Assembly (NCBI GenBank): GCA_014529385.2
Contig: CM043968.1
Location: 129,059,018-129,123,017 of the forward strand
DNA from: Adiantum capillus-veneris
Taxonomy: Eukaryota > Streptophyta > Polypodiopsida > Polypodiales > Pteridaceae
Direction of reading: 5' to 3'
DNA length: 64,000 bases
Below, in pieces: positions 59,237-64,000 of this stretch (its first letter is position 1; each line of letters opens with the position of its first letter). The notes below the pieces were generated by a model. It did not search any database. It was not told where the DNA came from and saw only the letters and a list, made by a program, of their open reading frames with translations. The translations under genes and the position numbers were made by a program.

Positions 59237-62200
59237 TTTTTTTTTTTTTTTTGAGAAAACATGAAATTGTATTAAAAAAGGGGTGGAGCTTTACAACAGT
59301 GCCTCACAGGAGGGAAGAGAGGCATCCCGACTTCTTTACATAGATAGGGCCAAACAAATCATCCTAAGTCTATCTGAGGAGTAAAATGAGAGCATGGCAT
59401 CCCGCCAACACTGCCACCTTAGGCACTTTTGAAGAGAGTTAAGAGGCTGACTGTACACATCTATCATCTGTTTGGAGGATTTAACAGCTATTCTTTTAAG
59501 TTCCATGGAGAAAACACAAGAGTTGTCTTTGAGCTGAGGTTGGAATATTGCTTCATTCCTTTGGGTCCAGCAGGCCCATAAATACTCCATTCTCCATAGA
59601 TTCCACAGGGGGATGTTGAGTCTATTACATTCTCCAAGGAGGATTTCATTAATTGTAAGAGGTTGAGGGTGTAGGATCGAGCAACAATATTGAATCATCT
59701 GCATCTTTCTCTTATTAGCTTTGCATCCAAAAAAGATGTGAGATAAGTTTTCTTCTGCCTGACATCTTTTGCATTTTGCATCTCCAATTTTAGCTCTAAG
59801 TGCTCTGGCTCCAGTCCATACACCTTGATGCATAATGGACCAGGCAAGATAGCTATGCTTAATGGGGTAAGCAAAACTCCAAATACATTTAAATCTGTAG
59901 CTCCATTGCCTTGAGTTCCATTGCAAGTTCCATTTCTTATTAAGATTCTTCCTTAGTGCTTCATCAAAATTCTGAACCATGTTATAGAGCTGGAGATTGA
60001 TTCCATGCCCAGTCTTTGACATTTCCATGCTTGGTCCTAGCTATCACTTTAGTTTGGAGCAGACCTTTAAGCTCAATAATCCTGTTGAGAAGTTCAGAAC
60101 AACAGCCAGGAGAAAAATTAGTGTTAGAAAGCATGTCAGCTGAGACCCATTCACCATTTCTATACAGGTCTGCCCACTTGTGGAAGCCTGCTTTGAAGCA
60201 TTTATGAGCCTTGATATTAAGTTTTCTTCCTATTTTCTGAGGGATGACACCAATCCATATAGAGTCCTGCATCAAAAAGTCATGAGACAAGGCCTTTTTC
60301 AAGGAGATGTGCATGCTTTTCCTAATCTCAAACCAAGACTTCCAAAGAGCAACAGTTAGGGTGCTGCTTGCAGGTGTCAGTATGATAGTGGAAGTGATAG
60401 TGTCCCACAAGGAGAGATTTTTCCAAGCTTTATAAGACTGAACTGAGAATTTGCTAATATTCCTTTTGATAAGACAAGCCCATAAATCATCAGAAGACAC
60501 AAATCTAGCTATCCACTTACTTGCCATCTTGTTGGCTAGCTTTTCTAAATTCAGAATGCCCAGACCTCCTCTTATTTTGGGCATACAACAAGTGTTCCAA
60601 GAAACTTGTGCAGCCTTATGAATTTCATCTGTGACCCCCCATAGAAATCTTCTAGCAAGGGTTATGACCTGGTTCAGCTGTTGTTTGGTGGGTTTCCAGC
60701 AAGATAGGTAATAAATTATGGATGGCAAGATATAGTGATTGAGCACAAAGGATCTGGCAGCCAGATTAGGCTACATGTTTTGCCACGTCAAAACCTTCTT
60801 TCTGAATCTGTCCATAACCCAGTCCCACCTTTGGGCCATTGACACCTTAAAGCCCATTGGTATGCCAAGCAATCTGAAAATGTGTCCATCAGGAAGAACC
60901 TGGCAACCAGCATCAATCATTGATTGTGGGACTGAACCTTTTGAAGCTTTAACTCCTGTTTTCTGATGGTTAATCTGAGAGCCACTGGCTATACAAAAAG
61001 TGTTTAAGCAGTTCAGAAATGCATCAGCAGGCCCCTGATCAAGTTTACATAGAGCATTAGTGTCATCTGCAAACATCTGGAGGCATAAATCAACATCTGA
61101 GCCTGCAATTTGAATACCCTTGAGCAAGCCTTTTTGCATCTGATCCTTAACCAACCACCCCAAAGCATCTGAAACTATAGTGAAAAGCAGAGGTGCTAAG
61201 GGACACCCTTGCCTTATAGATCTTTTGAGAGTAATGAGGTCAGTTAAATCACCATTTATGGCTACTTTAGCAAAAGCATTTCCAAGAAGAACATGCACAA
61301 ACTTTATGAACCTTTTACCAAAACCAATATCATGCAGAGCTTGCAGAATGAAGTCCCACTCAATTCTATCATAGGCTTTATCAAAGTCAACTTTGAAGAA
61401 CAGAAAATCTTGTTCAGTTTCATAGGCATATTCTATGCCCTCCCTTAGAGAAATAATTGCATCCAGAATGAATCTTCCTTTAATGAACCCTTTTTTCTCT
61501 TTGAGGATGATTGTGTCCATCAATGGGCTAAGTCTTCTGGCCAGAGCTAGAGCAAAATTTTTGTAGATAGAAGTCAGACAGGTGATGGGTCTCCAGTTAT
61601 TCAACTCCTCCTTGCTACCTTTTTTATGAAGGAGTTTGACCACTCCAGTATTTATACAGGCTGGAAGAGATCCTTTTTAACAGCTTCTTGCCACACTTGA
61701 ATCAGGTAAGGGGTCACAAAGTCTTTGTACATTTTAAAAAATTCATTTGGTACTCCATCCAGCCCTGGAGATTTACCATCTTTCAATTTATCAATGCATT
61801 CTCTGAGCTCCCCTTCAGAGATAGGTGCTTCCAGGGAGCTGGCCATTGAACTAGGCACAGTCTTCCCTCTAAGCAAGGAAATTTTTTCCCTTGCTTCTCG
61901 AGTCTTTTGGTCTCTTATGGGAGCTTCAGAGAATACTTTGGTAAAGTGTTCGGTCAAGAGACCTCCCTGTCCCCTAAGAGGGGGTATGAAATCCTTCGCC
62001 TTTTTCTTTTTAAGTAATTGAAACATGTTTTTGGTAGGCCTATCAATCTTGCCAGCCCAGTATTCCCTAGTGAAAGCAAGGGCAATGTTGGCTTCAAGGA
62101 TCTCTTCCAGCCTGAGTTCATTTCTAAGCTCAGTGAGTCTCTTAGAGGGGTGGTCAGAACTGGCTGAGCTTTTCTCCAGCATGGAGAGCTCCCCATGTAT

Positions 62201-63355
62201 CATCACTCTTCTTTTTGCTCTAAGGTCTTTGGCCATTTTTTTATATAAGGTCAGAGTATGCTGTATATGGTACAGGGCTACTTCCCAAGCTTTGCATGGG
62301 GAATTGTTAGAACAGAATGCACAATGCAAAATGCTTTTAATAGTTTCTTTTATGAAGTTTATACCAAGCAAAGATTGATCTAAGTGAGGCCAACCAACCT
62401 TATAAGCAGTATCAGACCTCATCAGATCAATGAAGACAGGCTTATGGTCAGATAAGGTCAAAGAAGTATCAGTTTTACACTTAACCAACCAGTGGTCCTG
62501 CAACACATTAACCGACATATAGACTCTATCCAATCTAGCAGCCCTGAAGCATTCACCAACTTGGTTATTGCTCCATGTAAATCCACAGTCTTCTGATACA
62601 TCTATAATATTCAGGGAATCCAACAAGTCTAACCAGCATACTTTTTCTGTCCCTGCTAGAGTTTGACCAAGTGACCTTGACCTATCTGAGATATGTTCTA
62701 CCATATTGAAATCACCTGCAACAATCAAGATGTTTTTGGGCAACCCAGCCAACTCTTTCCAGCATAGAGATCGTTCAAAAATAGCATTGGGGGCATAGAC
62801 ACTTACTATAGTGTAGTTGATTGGATCAGATAATGTGACTGCGGTCCAAGTGCCTCTAGTGGACGACTGGGAGCTAGCAAAAACCTTGGACCATTTGGAT
62901 GCAATTCCTACTGCACAACCTCCTTTTCCACCACTGTGATTTGTGAAGAACCATTTATACCCTGAGATGATTCTATTAAGATTCATTTCCAGATTATTTC
63001 CTGCTATTTTGATTTCCTGCAGGCATAAAAAGTCAGGTTGCATAGACAAATCAGCAAGCCACTTTCTGATTACCATTGGCTTGGCTGCATCTATAAGCCC
63101 TTTACAATTCAGGGTAAGGCCTTTGAGGTTAGAAAGCATTGGCGGTAGCTTTCAAGAAAAGACCATTTTCAGCTACTGCTTCTAGCTCATGTGCGCACCC
63201 TAGAGCAGGCCTAAGTCCCGATAAATCAACTAATTACTGAACGCCACATGGAGGTCAAACTTAGGAGACAAAGTCAATCTCCGCCCGTTATGAAAAATGA
63301 AGAGACTAATCAAAGATCCTCCTGAGTCCTGACGCGGGAAGGAGTTGGGATTCGG
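59237..63355 (-). mobile_element. 5'-truncated LINE E with poly(A) tail
   Basis: A poly(T) run at about 59237-59253 on the plus strand is the poly(A) tail of a minus-strand LINE. Upstream lies an almost complete ORF2. Only about 210 bases precede the ORF2 start (63139) before a GA tract at 63361, so ORF1 is absent: a typical 5' truncation. It is distinct from LINE C in its poly(A) tail, FADD box and C-terminal domain. Confidence 0.85.
59336..63139 (-). pseudogene. LINE E ORF2: endonuclease, reverse transcriptase, zf-RVT
   Basis: The endonuclease starts 'MLSNLKGLTLNCKGL' and has 'FLCLQEIKI', 'IVAGDFNMVE', 'RLDRVYMS' and 'LTLSDHKPVF'. A +1 shift near 61660 ('KKDLFQPV' then stop, versus 'CINTGVVKLLHKKG') leads into reverse transcriptase: 'FLFFKVDFDKAYDRIEWDF', 'IRQGCPLAPLLFTIVSDAL' and 'LQMFADDTNAL'. 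A TAG at 60771-60773 and a shift near 60000 follow. The C-terminal zf-RVT region has 'CKRCQAEENLSHIFFGC'. Total length would be about 1265 codons, normal for plant LINEs. Three lesions only, so moderately recent. Confidence 0.88.
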
Positions 63356-63356
63356 G

Positions 63357-63722
<366 letters not shown>

Positions 63723-63724
63723 AT

Positions 63725-63736
63725 TGGTATCAGAGC
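63725..63736 (+). promoter_or_regulatory. primer-binding site of copia A4
   Basis: TGGTATCAGAGC, two bases after the LTR. Confidence 0.92.
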
Positions 63737-64000
63737 AGGTCACGTCCTCCCGGGCTTAGTCGCCAGCTGCTCCAGCACACGCCTGCTCACTTTTTCCGAT
63801 TTCAGTGAGCTTTGGCCAGCGTTCGCAGGTTGACAAATATTTTGGGACGGCTCGAAGAGCTTGGTCTGCTCAGAATTTTGATTTGGGCTCATTTCGGCCT
63901 CCGTTTCCACTACGGGCAGTACTGCACAGGCTATTTCGTCATTTTGTGCAGATTTTCTGTCAGTGCCGTTTTCTGCATAACAGGTGCTTTATAGTCTTCT

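Overview
The window looks like nuclear DNA of a land plant with a large, transposon-filled genome, possibly a fern or another seed-free lineage. The evidence is Ty1/copia elements with the initiator-Met-tRNA primer site (TGGTATCAGAGC), a class B DnaJ gene with short GT-AG introns, several LINE lineages, and very dense (GA)n/(TC)n microsatellites. The species cannot be named from the sequence. There is no bacterial-style operon, CRISPR array, tRNA or rRNA that I could recognise.

Only one intact host gene is supported: a three-exon class B DnaJ/HSP40 on the minus strand (10750-12591). A short aspartic-protease-like exon (about 53790-53955) and a speculative first exon (40361-40458) are the only other hints of host coding sequence. 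The rest is layered mobile DNA.

Layout. 1-7784: a degraded LINE ('LINE B', minus) broken by a copia element (A1) and by a 1.19-kb solo-LTR-like insertion; its left end is a 532-bp tandem duplication. 7785-10321: a mosaic of LINE 3' ends and one copia integrase fragment, separated by (GA)n tracts. 10322-13158: the DnaJ gene and its flanks. 13159-17754: a nearly intact LINE ('LINE C', minus) with an L1-type ORF1 and an ORF2 carrying one stop codon, bounded on both sides by GA/TC microsatellite. 17807-27320: a zinc-knuckle-type LINE ('LINE D', plus) with a poly(A) tail, split inside its endonuclease by copia A2 (19959-25017, target-site duplication CTCGT). 27862-31391: non-autonomous copia B2 (minus). 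33720-40030: a truncated copia ('family C') whose long repeat-rich leader hosts young non-autonomous copia B1 (34942-38697, duplication GTTTT). 41274-46453: copia A3 (minus, duplication AAGGG) with an in-place inversion in gag. 46788-48839: gypsy-type gag remnants. 50740-52960: a cluster of rearranged repeats with TCTATACTATTA termini and internal GA/TC tracts. 55592-56416: truncated copia B4. 59237-63355: a 5'-truncated LINE ('LINE E', minus) with a poly(A) tail. 63361-63495: a GA tract into which copia A4 (63496 to window end) is inserted.

The most interesting signal is the LINE B/C lineage. Three copies end at the same GAYGATAATMAAA-like terminus, and each terminus is followed directly by a TC-rich microsatellite instead of poly(A). 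The full-length copy is bounded by GA/TC repeat on both sides. This fits a retrotransposon that targets, or is tailed by, TC microsatellites, and could explain part of the GA richness here. A second candidate is the family B non-autonomous copia group, which keeps gag and protease but has a conserved acidic reading frame where integrase and reverse transcriptase would be.
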